Assembly: GCA_018350325.1 (NCBI GenBank)
Contig: JAEVLN010000006.1
Location: forward strand, 705,193 to 769,192
Source of the DNA: Globodera rostochiensis
Taxonomy: Eukaryota > Nematoda > Chromadorea > Rhabditida > Heteroderidae
Direction: 5' to 3'
Length of the DNA: 64,000 bases
The notes below the pieces were generated by a model that worked only from the letters and a program-made list of their open reading frames with translations, was not told where the DNA came from and made no database searches. The translations under genes and the position numbers were made by a program. Of this stretch, positions 43,354 to 52,600 are shown in pieces; position 1 is the stretch's first letter, and each line of letters starts with the position of its first letter.

Positions 43354-46074
43354 AGGACAAAATCACTAACGGTCAAAATAACTAATCAGCCAAGAGCGGT
43401 CAAAATAACTAATAGGTTAAAATCGGTCAAAATCACTAACGGTCAAAATAACTAACGGTTAAAATCCCTAATCAGCCAAAAGCGGTCAAAATAACTAATG
43501 GCTTAAAATCGGTCAAAATCCCTAACGGTCAAAATCACTAATAAGCTAAAAGCGGACAAAATCCCTAATAAATGCCTAATTTTGCAATTCTCGAAAAATA
43601 GTTGTCTTTGCGTCAATTTTATAGATTAAAAACATTTTTTAGATTCGCTTTTTCAATATTTAGCATATAATGATTAAGCGCACACTGCGCGAACAGATAC
43701 AGCAATTACAGCGACCAGAAAAGAGGTCGAGACGTGAAATTCTCGCTGCTGCAGATGAAAGCACACTTCCATTTGAAGGAGATCCCATTCAACAACCAAG
43801 AGGAGATGAGAACGAAGAAAATGTTGAGCCGGCAACAGTCATTGAATTTCAGAGAGGCGTTACACAAAAGGGTGGAATGTGTTTATGGTTTAATGGTTAG
43901 TTTTTTTCGATGGTAATAGTTATAATTTTTACTAATTAGGTTACCGATACCTCCGGAGAGTGAAAACCCACTTCTATTGTCCATTTTTGGGTTGTCGACA
44001 AACTGCAATTATTGATTCCGAGGAGGAGGATGGACGACTCATGGGCAGAATAGGAGGAACTGAGCACAACCATTCAGCTGAGCCTTCCCGAAAATATGCA
44101 GAAGCGGCACGCCAAGTGATGAAATTGGAGACCGAATCAAGAGGTGGACGTCGATTGAAAGCAGCTAAGGTTTTGTCAGCCGCACGTGTCGGTTTAAATG
44201 ATGAAGCTTTCTTCATGGTGGGATCGGATGAGGCCCTAGCAAGAATGATGCGCAGGTAGGTCAACAGAAATGCTAATTTGTGGCTATTCCCTTTCATTTC
44301 ATAACAATTTTAGTAAATTCTCAAATTTAAGAGAGAAAGCAAAAGTGTTCAGCAAAGTCAATCTTCGCAACCCGCTTCTAATTGAATTGCCAGAGCAGCT
44401 TCTCATTTATGAAGGCCAAAGTATGTTATCTACGACAGCCGCGTACATCGTCCAGGGCAGAGTGATACGGTTCTTGTTTTTTCGCACCCAAAAGTTGACT
44501 AACTCATCTTAACTTTCTTATTTCTTTCTTTTAGTTGCTGGACATTCTCCGTCTCAATTTAAAATTTTCGGTTGATGGGACGTTTCGTGCCGCGCCTACT
44601 CCATGGGAGCAATTATGGGTCATCGGATGCTTTGTCAATCGGCGATTAGTGATTTGTGTTAACTGTTTACTGCCAGGAAAACGGACGTGTTATTATGAGG
44701 AGGCATTGAGGGCGGTTAAACAGGCCATTGCACCGGTTGAACCAGTCGCCGGTTTGCAACTTTTTTTTATTTTTAACAGCTATATGTTTCAGTAATGTCG
44801 GATTTTGAGAAAGCTGAGTTGAAGTCTTTTGAGCTAGTGTTTCCACTTCTTTTTAGCGATGTTTTGTCTCTCGCCTATATTCCACCAGAGGAAGTGAGGC
44901 GAGCTTTCGCATTACTTGTTGAGCGTGCGCCGATTGGTTGTCAGCCATTCTTAGGCTATGTGGCGCGAATTTTCATTGGACTAACTGCACACGAGCTCGA
45001 CGAGGGAGTCGACATTGCCTTTGCTCCGAGGATAGACGACTCACGTGACTCGTCCATTTGTAAAACTAAACAACGACGACAAAACGACATCGACACGCTC
45101 TAAATTTTTAGTAAGCGACCACGACTACATCCAGCGTGTACAACACCAACAAGCAAACGTTGTTCCACGCTGGGAGCATCCTATCATCAGAGCTCCCCAG
45201 TTCAAAATTGGCTTTTGGAATGTAAACCACCGGGCTTTGGCGTCAATTGAAAAAACAAACAACGCGATGGAGGCGTCGCATCAGCAAATGGCGGTTAGCA
45301 TAATTCTTATAAATTTTAAAATATAATGTATGCCTAAATTCAGCGGGAATTGAATCATCATCCGGCCCTCTCAGATCTGTTGTTTGCTTTAAAGTCTGAC
45401 ATTGACAAGCAGTGCGACATCGCGCGAGCGGCCAGGTCCTTTAATCATGTGCGTCGAAAGCAGTATGTTATCAGAGAAAATCGCCTGATGACGACCTTAG
45501 CGCGTGCTGAATACGTCACTAACGAAGATTTGCTCAACGTGTTAACACTGATTGGGCTTCAGATTCAAGGGTATGTCGCCGGCATTAGAGTTCGAAATTT
45601 GGAGAATGCGCGAGAGGAAGAGTCGACTGCTGAAGCTCTTGAATTGTCGGAGGAAAATACTGGAAACGATTCTCAAATTTACATTGTTTGATACTATTTT
45701 TTACGCGGTGATCAATTGATTATTGTTGAACAAGAAATGAAATTTTTGCTTTTATTGGTTAATAAATTTGGAAATTGACTAGAGATTGTCATGTTTTTTA
45801 CGATTTAAGCTGATTTGTTAGCGCTTGGACCTATCAAATTCATTCAAAGGTAAAAAAAGCCGGAAATTCCGTTATTAGGGATTTTCTTAGGGATTTTGAC
45901 CGATTTTAAGCTATTAGTTATTTTGACCGCTTTTGGCTGATTAGTTATTTTGACCGTTAGTGATTATGACCGTTTTCAACCCATTAGTTATTTTGTCCGC
46001 TTTTGGCTTATTAGTGATTTTGACCGTTAGTGATTATGACCGTTAGTGATTATGACCGTTAGTGGTTTTGTCCT
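43354..46074. mobile_element. Mutator-like (MULE) DNA transposon with repeat-rich termini
   Basis: The left end AGGACAAAATCACTAACGGT (43354) and the right end (46074, reverse complement AGGACAAAACCACTAACGGT) are inverted. Each is followed by a ~200-base subterminal zone of direct repeats of GGTCAAAATAACTAA with CAGCCAAAAGC spacers. The 2721-base element encloses a seven-exon transposase. The flanking 9-mers (AATCGTGTC and AGCGCCATA) do not match, so the target duplication is lost, mis-bounded or absent. Confidence 0.82.
43670..45691 (+). CDS. MULE transposase with FLYWCH-type zinc finger, seven exons
   Basis: Exons 43670-43895, 43940-44255, 44314-44461, 44535-44751, 44793-45059, 45112-45293 and 45344-45691. 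Introns are 41-73 bases with T-rich TAG/CAG acceptors. Phases 1, 2, 0, 1, 1, 0 all agree and no stop interrupts the 567 residues. Order: basic N-terminus; a FLYWCH/WRKY-like finger across exons 1-2 (LWFNGYRYLRR...FYCPFLGC...EHNH); then the MULE catalytic region with FSVDGTFRAAP (first Asp), a Y-rich block before EEALRAVKQA, and SDFEKAELKSFELVFP (second Asp); then a conserved tail with P-x-F-K-I-G-F-W-N-V, EKTNNAMEASHQ and an acidic end. It would cut and rejoin DNA at the element's inverted ends (family knowledge). I could not assign the catalytic Glu with certainty. Intact frames and inverted ends suggest recent activity or recent arrival. Confidence 0.87.
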
Positions 46075-46204
46075 AGCGCCATATAAATTTATATTGTCGG
46101 GTATTTTGTTTAAAAATAAATAAAAAATATTTTATGATAATTAAGAGACCATCATTTCGTTTACAAATTATAAGAATTGATTTGTTAAATTCTAAGAAAA
46201 ATCT

Positions 46205-46613
46205 TAAGATGACGGTACACCTCGATTCGGCGCGGCACGATTCGGTGCCGACAAGTTTTTCGTTATAACTTTGTTCAAAGTCAACCAAACCAAACATTTT
46301 TGGTATCATTCGAAAGCATGCAATGAGTAGAAGCTTACAAAGGCAAAACTAAGCGATTCAACTTAAACAAAGAAAGTTATGGCACCACAACTAAAAGTTG
46401 GCACGAAAATGGAAATTTTCAAACGTTTTAAGCTATAACTTTTTTAAAAAAAGACGAATCAGTTAGCTTTAGCTTGATCAAAGGTTCAGCATACTGAGAG
46501 CTTTTGCATGATATCAATTTCGTTTGATTTGCTTTGAGCACCGAATCGTGCCGGCGCCGAAACTCGTCGGTGCCGAATCGTGCCGCGCCGAATCGTGGCG
46601 CTCCGTAAGATGA
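46205..46613. mobile_element. 393-bp MITE with 8-bp target duplication TAAGATGA
   Basis: The element spans 46213-46605 and is flanked by TAAGATGA at 46205-46212 and 46606-46613. The terminal ~33 bases are inverted: CGG, a variable 7-mer, then CGATTCGGCGCGGCACGATT; the repeat continues inward to the GGTGCCGAC region. The interior has no coding frame. Its length, termini and 8-base duplication fit a non-autonomous cut-and-paste transposon of a superfamily that makes 8-base duplications (hAT, P or Merlin type); the CGG ends do not decide which. Confidence 0.75.
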
Positions 46614-46899
46614 AGCGTTAACATGTATTCAATCGATATATTTAGAAGTTTAAACTAATATAAAAAATTAATGATTGGTTAAATTGGTAATTTTATTTTA
46701 AAGGATTTCCTTATCGAATGTATTTCAAAATCAACTTTTATGAGTATTTTAGTCGATTTTCTATAGATATGTATTAACTGTTTTTTTTTGATTTTGATTT
46801 TTTTAACTTTTATGCAGAGAAAGAATAAATTAATGTTTCAAACAAATAAATCAGATGCTGATCAAATGCCAAACATTTAAATTATTTTGTCTTTTTTAG

Positions 46900-47655
46900 C
46901 ATCACAACATCCAGCAGCAGGTGATCAGCAGAAGAGTGAGCAGACTTCTCTCTCCTCAATCGCATTTAATTTTGAAATTACGCGTTTAGCAGCTTCTGTT
47001 GGGAATGTTTATGCACCAATCGGTGAGAATATTGCGCATTTTCGCGTCGTTTTCGCCTAAATTAATATTTTATTTGTTTAAATATAAAAATAGTTACCAT
47101 TTTTGCCTTTATTCTTTGTGCTACTAAACCAATTTTCGAGTTTTTCATCTAAAATTTTTTTCTTTTCTTCAATATCTCTTTTCAAGCTAAGGTTTCTGTT
47201 GTTTTTGAACGATTCTTGCAATAAATTAATTCGACTATTTATCGTTTTTGGTGCTTTGAAGGACAATGATTTTTGAAGCGGTTGTTGGTCGTTGAAAAAA
47301 GTTGAATTGCCCTGAAATTGTTTTAAAAGTAAAAGGTAAAATTTATTATTTTCTAAACTATTACCCCCGGGCTTTTTGGGTTGAAGGACAGCGATTTTTT
47401 CAATTGAGGCTCAACCAATTTCACAGAACTCTTAAATTATTTATTATAATGAAATGAGATTATTAGTGAGAATAATTGTTAAATAAAGCAATTTAATTGT
47501 GTTTAGGCCATACCGAATTGGCCGGATTTAAAGCTTTGACTGGAGGATAAAGCTCGGCATACACTTGGCTAACGGAAAAAGTGTTATCAGAATTGTCGGA
47601 ACCAACTGAATCGGATCGCGAAGCACTTAATGATTTAAATCACATAATTGTTTAA
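46900..47655 (+). pseudogene. Broken two-exon gene fragment antisense to the secreted-protein gene
   Basis: Exon-like block 46900-47022 (after CTTTTTTAG, ending ATCG|GTGAGA) joins in phase to 47507-47655 (after GTGTTTAG). The first block reads SQHPAAGDQQKSEQTSLSSI..EITRLAASVGNVYAPIG. The second reads HTELAGFKALTGG, then an in-frame TAA at 47548-47550, and then stays open for another 34 codons (SSAYTWLTEKVLSELSEPTE...). The open frame beyond the stop suggests a recent nonsense mutation, or that the true 3' end is the TAA. No upstream exon found. Its intron would contain exon 3 and its second block lies inside an intron of the minus-strand gene at 47078-47800. No family recognised. Confidence 0.35.
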
Positions 47656-47800
47656 TAATAAAATTCAAAAATTTTATTATAATCTTAAGCGATTAATCGT
47701 TCTTAGCAGACCTTTCATCTTCTTGGTTTGGAGTTGCGACTGTTGGCGACGAAGTACCGCCGGATAACAACAAAATAAAAATGCTGATGATGGAGAGCAT
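47078..47800 (-). CDS. Three-exon secreted protein with KSLSF repeats, 128 residues
   Basis: Exons (minus): 47800-47712, 47428-47365 and 47311-47078 (TAA). Donors are GTCTGC and GTAATA; acceptors are TTTAAGAG and AATTTCAG. Phases 2 and 0 are consistent. The protein begins with a signal peptide (MLSIISIFILLLSGGTSS). Then come two related segments, PQLKKSLSFNPKSPG and PLQKSLSFKAPKTIN, and a basic/acidic helical stretch likely to form a coiled coil (NLSLKRDIEEKKKILDEKLE) before the end. An AATAAA follows the stop within 10 bases. No known family recognised. Small size, signal peptide and repeated motif are typical of nematode secreted or effector-like proteins, but function is unknown. An opposite-strand gene fragment interleaves with its introns. 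Confidence 0.6.
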
Positions 47801-48184
47801 AATTAATACGGATGATATGCAAATTTAAATTAATTATATTTTAGCATAAATAATTTATATTTAAATTAAAAACTGTTTAAAAATTCATTTTAAATATTCG
47901 TTATTGACGCCCCTCCTTTTATACAAAGAATTTTTTATGAAACGCATATGGGAAACAGGCCAAATAGTCTTATGATAAATTAATTGGTCGAGTTTTTGTG
48001 ATGTAGCCACCAACCAGCAGCCTTGTACAGGCTGACATTAATAAATTAATAAAAACAAATACTGCGATATTCGATATTTGATTATTCTAGACAAAACAAA
48101 TTTAATGGAAAAAACGAATAAACTTTCGCGGATTTTTCAAATTTTTCTTCAAAATTTTAGAGGTCAAATTTTTTTTGTTTGTAT
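47801..48184. other. Spacer before the LTR element
   Basis: AT-rich, about 380 bases, no gene seen. It should hold the promoter of the 47078-47800 gene, but I recognise no element. Confidence 0.4.
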
Positions 48185-48414
48185 TGTGATGTTGGATTTT
48201 GGGACAATTTGACCTTTTTAATTTAAATGTTTGGCGTTTTGGTGGCGTCTTTTTGACATCCAATTTTCCCTTGTTGTGGCTTATATTCCTTTTTTACGTG
48301 TGGACTTTCAATCGCCCCCTTCAATTTAATTGCTGTGCTAAATAAATAATCCGTCGCGTAACTGCTCGCTTTTGGACAAGACAGCTAAAGGCCCGGCCAC
48401 TAATTTTTCTCACA
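48185..48414 (+). repeat. 5' LTR
   Basis: Begins TGTGATGTTGGATTTTGGGA and ends TAATTTTTCTCACA. It contains AATAAATAATCC at about 48336. It differs from the 3' LTR only at TTATATTCC versus TTATTTTCC. Confidence 0.95.
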
Positions 48415-48432
48415 TGGCGCTCCCGGCAGAGG
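48415..48432 (+). other. Primer-binding site
   Basis: TGGCGCTCCCGGCAGAGG starts directly after the LTR; the TGG is complementary to a tRNA CCA end. I cannot name the tRNA without a search. Confidence 0.7.
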
Positions 48433-48540
48433 GTGAGTGCAACGTCTTGTTGTGAACCAAAAAAACTGTTGTCAAATTCGCGAGCAATTGAGTAAGAAAT
48501 TTTTCCGGGATTTTCGGGAAGTAAGCAGACGCGGCTAGTG

Positions 48541-48660
48541 CAATATCCAGGCGATATTGTACTGATATTTGTAGCAGTTCGAAAAGACGTCGTCGGTGCT
48601 ATATCTAGGCGATATTGTACCTTTGTTGCTGGCAAAATATATATCTAGGCGATATTATTT
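48541..48660 (+). repeat. Three AATATC-nAGGC-GATATT hairpins in the leader
   Basis: CAATATCCAGGCGATATTGT (48541), ATATCTAGGCGATATTGTAC (48601) and ATATCTAGGCGATATTATTT (48641) each can fold into a 5-6-bp stem with an AGGC loop. They lie between the primer-binding site and the gag ATG. Confidence 0.6.
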
Positions 48661-48701
48661 TGCGTCCTCCAGTGCAAAATCAACTCCGAGAAGCAGTCAG
48701 C

Positions 48702-49688
48702 ATGCGACACCAGCAGTCCCAACCGAACTATCTGACACGCAGACGAGCTCACAACTTGCGAGAAGAAGATGCAGCTTTGAACCTCGCCGATATGCAGAAC
48801 TTGCTCGAGCAACGCCGTTTGGAAGAAGAGCGAGAAGCAGCGGTACAGCAAGTTCGACCAAGTCCGGAAGGAGACCAAAATTTGGACGAAAATTCGATAG
48901 CTCGCGAAAGGACACAGAACGGCGGAGCTAATGATCAACAGAGACAACATCACTTTTCAGAAAGCATGGAGATGGACGGAATTTTGGACGGAGACCAGGT
49001 TTCAATTGCCAGCGCGGGGGCAACCGAACTTTTGGCTGAGGAGGGAATGCCGCCAAACAATCGGGAGGAGCAGAACAGACAAGGTTTTCGACAATTTCAA
49101 CAAATCGGGGATAGGGCACGTTTGAGAGGTGCAGAAGAACACCAGCGGAATTACGCGCATCACCCACCCCCGCCACAGTTCAATAACCCGTTGAACACCG
49201 GGAGACCCTACTATGAGACGTTCTCTCTGAACGCCCCGCCGTACTGGGCACCACCATTCTACGGAATGCATCAGTGGGGGCCGCCGCCATGGGTTGGCGA
49301 TCAAACAGCGTACAGGGGAGCCCCGGCCCAAAATTATCAGAGAAACTGGCAACCCACCAATGCAAACACGTACCAAAATCCGGCACCTAATCACATGGGA
49401 GGCCCCACCGGCTCTCATCACATCACTGGACCATCCGAGTCGCAGTACAACCGACTCGAAGCGGTTCTGATCCTCGATAAACTCCCCGATATTAACGGAA
49501 GAGAGGGGTCCGACAAGGTTAAGGCTTTCTTCAGAAAATTTGATCTTAGCACCGAGGGTTGGTCTGACGGGGAAAAGCTACGTGCTCTCCACTCTAAAGT
49601 GGAAGGCAAAGCTGCAAGAGCACTGAATGCCGCAACGGAGTTTGAACGGACGGCGGCACGAATTACTGTAGCGCTCCGTGATTTTTGA
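48702..49688 (+). CDS. gag: Gag N-terminal part, frame-broken
   Basis: ATG at 48702 (frame also open upstream to 48615 without ATG) to TGA at 49686. A charged N-terminus (RRRAHNLREEDAALNLADMQ, EQRRLEEEREAAVQQ) is followed by a Q/N/P/G/Y-rich linker (PPPPQFNNPLN, APPYWAPPFYGMHQWGPPPW) and the start of a capsid-like domain (LPDINGREGSDKVKAFFRKF, LHSKVEGKAARALNAA). The capsid domain continues in the next frame, so the stop is a break within Gag rather than its true end. The break lies at a run of five T (49682-49686), where a one-base length change shifts to the frame of the downstream ORF. It could be a mutation, a homopolymer sequencing error, or less likely a programmed frameshift. Confidence 0.8.
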   Translation: MRHQQSQPNYLTRRRAHNLREEDAALNLADMQNLLEQRRLEEEREAAVQQVRPSPEGDQNLDENSIARERTQNGGANDQQRQHHFSESMEMDGILDGDQVSIASAGATELLAEEGMPPNNREEQNRQGFRQFQQIGDRARLRGAEEHQRNYAHHPPPPQFNNPLNTGRPYYETFSLNAPPYWAPPFYGMHQWGPPPWVGDQTAYRGAPAQNYQRNWQPTNANTYQNPAPNHMGGPTGSHHITGPSESQYNRLEAVLILDKLPDINGREGSDKVKAFFRKFDLSTEGWSDGEKLRALHSKVEGKAARALNAATEFERTAARITVALRDF

Positions 49689-52600
49689 ACGTATAAAAGT
49701 GGAGATGATACAAACACTGGACGATTTGGACGCAAGAGAAACGTCGGCGTTTGACGATCTTTTCTCCGGGCTTATACGACATCACAACGAAACCATCGAC
49801 CAGCTAGCCGACAGAGTGGGCAGAACCGTGCAGCGAGCGTATCCGAATTTGAGCTCAAGTGCCATCGATGATTTGTCGACAAAGCACTTTCTTCGAGCGT
49901 TGGACAGCCAGGACTTAGCGTTAACTCTGGAAGTGTCGCGCACACCGAGTATGAGCTACGACCAATTTGTAACTCTTGCAGCTCGCGCCGAAGCCACAAA
50001 GAAAGCAGTACAAAAGACTTCAACACATTCGCGTGCACTACAAAATGTCCAACAGGCCGGACGAGACAACAATGAATATCGCAGCCGTCAGGCCGTACCA
50101 GCAGTAACGAGGGCATGTTATAACTGCGGAAAATCCGGACACATCGCGCCTTACTGTCAAGAGCCAAGGCGTAGCGGCCAATCCGCTTACCGAACCAGCT
50201 ATAACACGCAGCCGCAATCACAACTACAAGTCTGGCCGAGAACCAATCACCCTATGCAGAGAGATCTGAACCAAAACCGAGGGCCATCGTACCCACAGCA
50301 AAGTTTCACGCCGAACCGAACCGGCGCCAACAATTTTCCTTTGACGATGGGGAAGAGGCCCAATTATGATGAGCGCGGTCACCAACAAAACGGTTCAGCC
50401 GGAACAAACGCAGCAAATTGCATCCAGGTCGAGGAGGTACCGAAAGAGAAGGTTGCAGTAGGAAGTATTGGAACAAACGGAGAACTCTTGAAATGGTTAG
50501 AAGAACTCGGACGGTTAAACGCGGATGGGAAGGAGAGCTTAAGAGTCGGGAAGTTGGTTGTGTTTGAGCTGTTAGTCCACGGGGAGAAAACATCGGCAAT
50601 GCTGGATGGAGGCGCCCAGCTGTCCCTGATTTCTGCCGGATCACTTTTCAAATTGGTGCAGGAAGGCGTGGTTGACGTAAACAAAAGAAATTACAACAGC
50701 ACCCGGAACACGGCCTTCGACTTTAACGGAAAAAAGATCAACACATTTGGAGTTATTACACTCCCAGTGAATCGTGCCGATTTTAAGGAAGTTGAAATTG
50801 AATTCTACATAACATCGGCAGCATTCGGGTTCGACATGCTCATCGGGACTAATACACTCGGACTGTTAGGCCTAAAGATGTACGACGAAAAGACGAACAC
50901 AATGATCGAGTTCGAATGTGTGTCGGAAAAGGAAGCAAAAACCGAACATGAGGTACGCGTTGCATGCAATGTGACACTACAGCCGAAATCGATCACCCTG
51001 GTCCAGCTTAAACTCGATGAGGAGACAACCAACGATCTTATCGTTACATCTAGTGACGAAATACAAAAGAACTTTCGAATTGAACCCAGCGCTGTGAAGG
51101 CGAAGGACAAAAACATTGTTGTCCCAATAACCAATTATTCGGCATGCGCAATCAAAATCCCCAGCAATGAGATAATCGGCGTCGCAGAGGTTGCCGAAAA
51201 CGTTACAGAAGTTGGAAATGCCCTCGACTTTAAGCCAATACGAAATGTACAACGGGTTAGCAACCTTCAAACCCGGGAAGACAATTTTGTCGAGAAGAGA
51301 AACAAGTTGGAGGAAATACTGCCAAGTTTAACGGGAGAACTTGGAGAAGAGGAAAAGCAACCGCTACTGGAACTGCTTTTCAGTTTCGAGGAAATATTTG
51401 TAGTTGAAGACCACGAATTGACGCAAACAGACTTGGTGACGCATTACGTCGACACTGAGAAGACGCCACCGGTGAAGATGCGCGTAAGGCCCGTCCCCTT
51501 TGCTTTTCGAGAGAAGGTCGCGACCATGCTCCAAGATTATTTGGAAAGAGGGCTGATCCGTCCGTCATGGTCCCCATACGCGAGCCCTATTGTGTTGGTA
51601 CCCAAGAAAGATGGCACAATTCGGTTCTGCATAGACTACCGAGGTCTGAACGCCGTCACAGTTAAGGACGCTTTTCCACTGCCAAATATTGACAACACTC
51701 TGATGATGTTGGGGAACAAGAAGGTGTTCAGCACAATGGATTTTATGAGCGGGTACTGGCAGATCAGAATGCACCCCGATTCCGTCAGCAAAACAGCGTT
51801 CATAACGGAATTCGGCTTATATGAATATTTGGTTATGCCCTTTGGGATGTCGAACGCAGTGGCAACGTTCCAACGGTTTATGACCAGGCTTTTCGACGGA
51901 GTTTTGAACAACTTCGTGTTCATCTACATCGACGACTTATTGGTGGCGAGCGAATCACTCGAACAGCATTTGGAGCATCTTCGAATTGTTTTCGAGCGGA
52001 TAAAAACAGCGTCGTTGAAACTGAAAATAACCAAATGCCGTTTCGTCGCCGAAGAACTACCATTTTTAGGCCACATTCTCACACGTCGGGGAATAAAGAA
52101 GGACCGGGACAAAATTCGGCCAATCGCAGATTTTCCACCCCCGCAGAAGAGAAAGGAACTTCAATCGTTTCTTGGATTAATGACCTACTACAGAAAGTTC
52201 GTCTATAATTTCGGCAAAATCGCCGCCCCGCTGTTTCGGAAACTGAAGAAGGATGTACCTTTCACTTTGGGCAACGAAGAAATGGAGGCAATCAGCTCGC
52301 TGAAGGCAAAAATCGCCGAGAATGTGGTACTTCACTTCCCAGATTTCAACGCAGCACAAAATGACCCGACCAGAATGTTTCTGATGATGACGGACGCGAG
52401 TAAGATAGGCGTCGCGGCAATTTTGTGTCAGCCGGACGAAAACCTTAACGTTAGGCCCATTTACTTTGCGTCTCGGCAGTGCAATCAGGCCGAAAGTCGA
52501 TATTCGCCAACGGAGCTTGAAGCGCTTGCAATTTGTTTCGGGGTTAAGAAATTTTCCCAATTTATCTCCATGATCCCGACACGCGTGCTGACCGATCATC

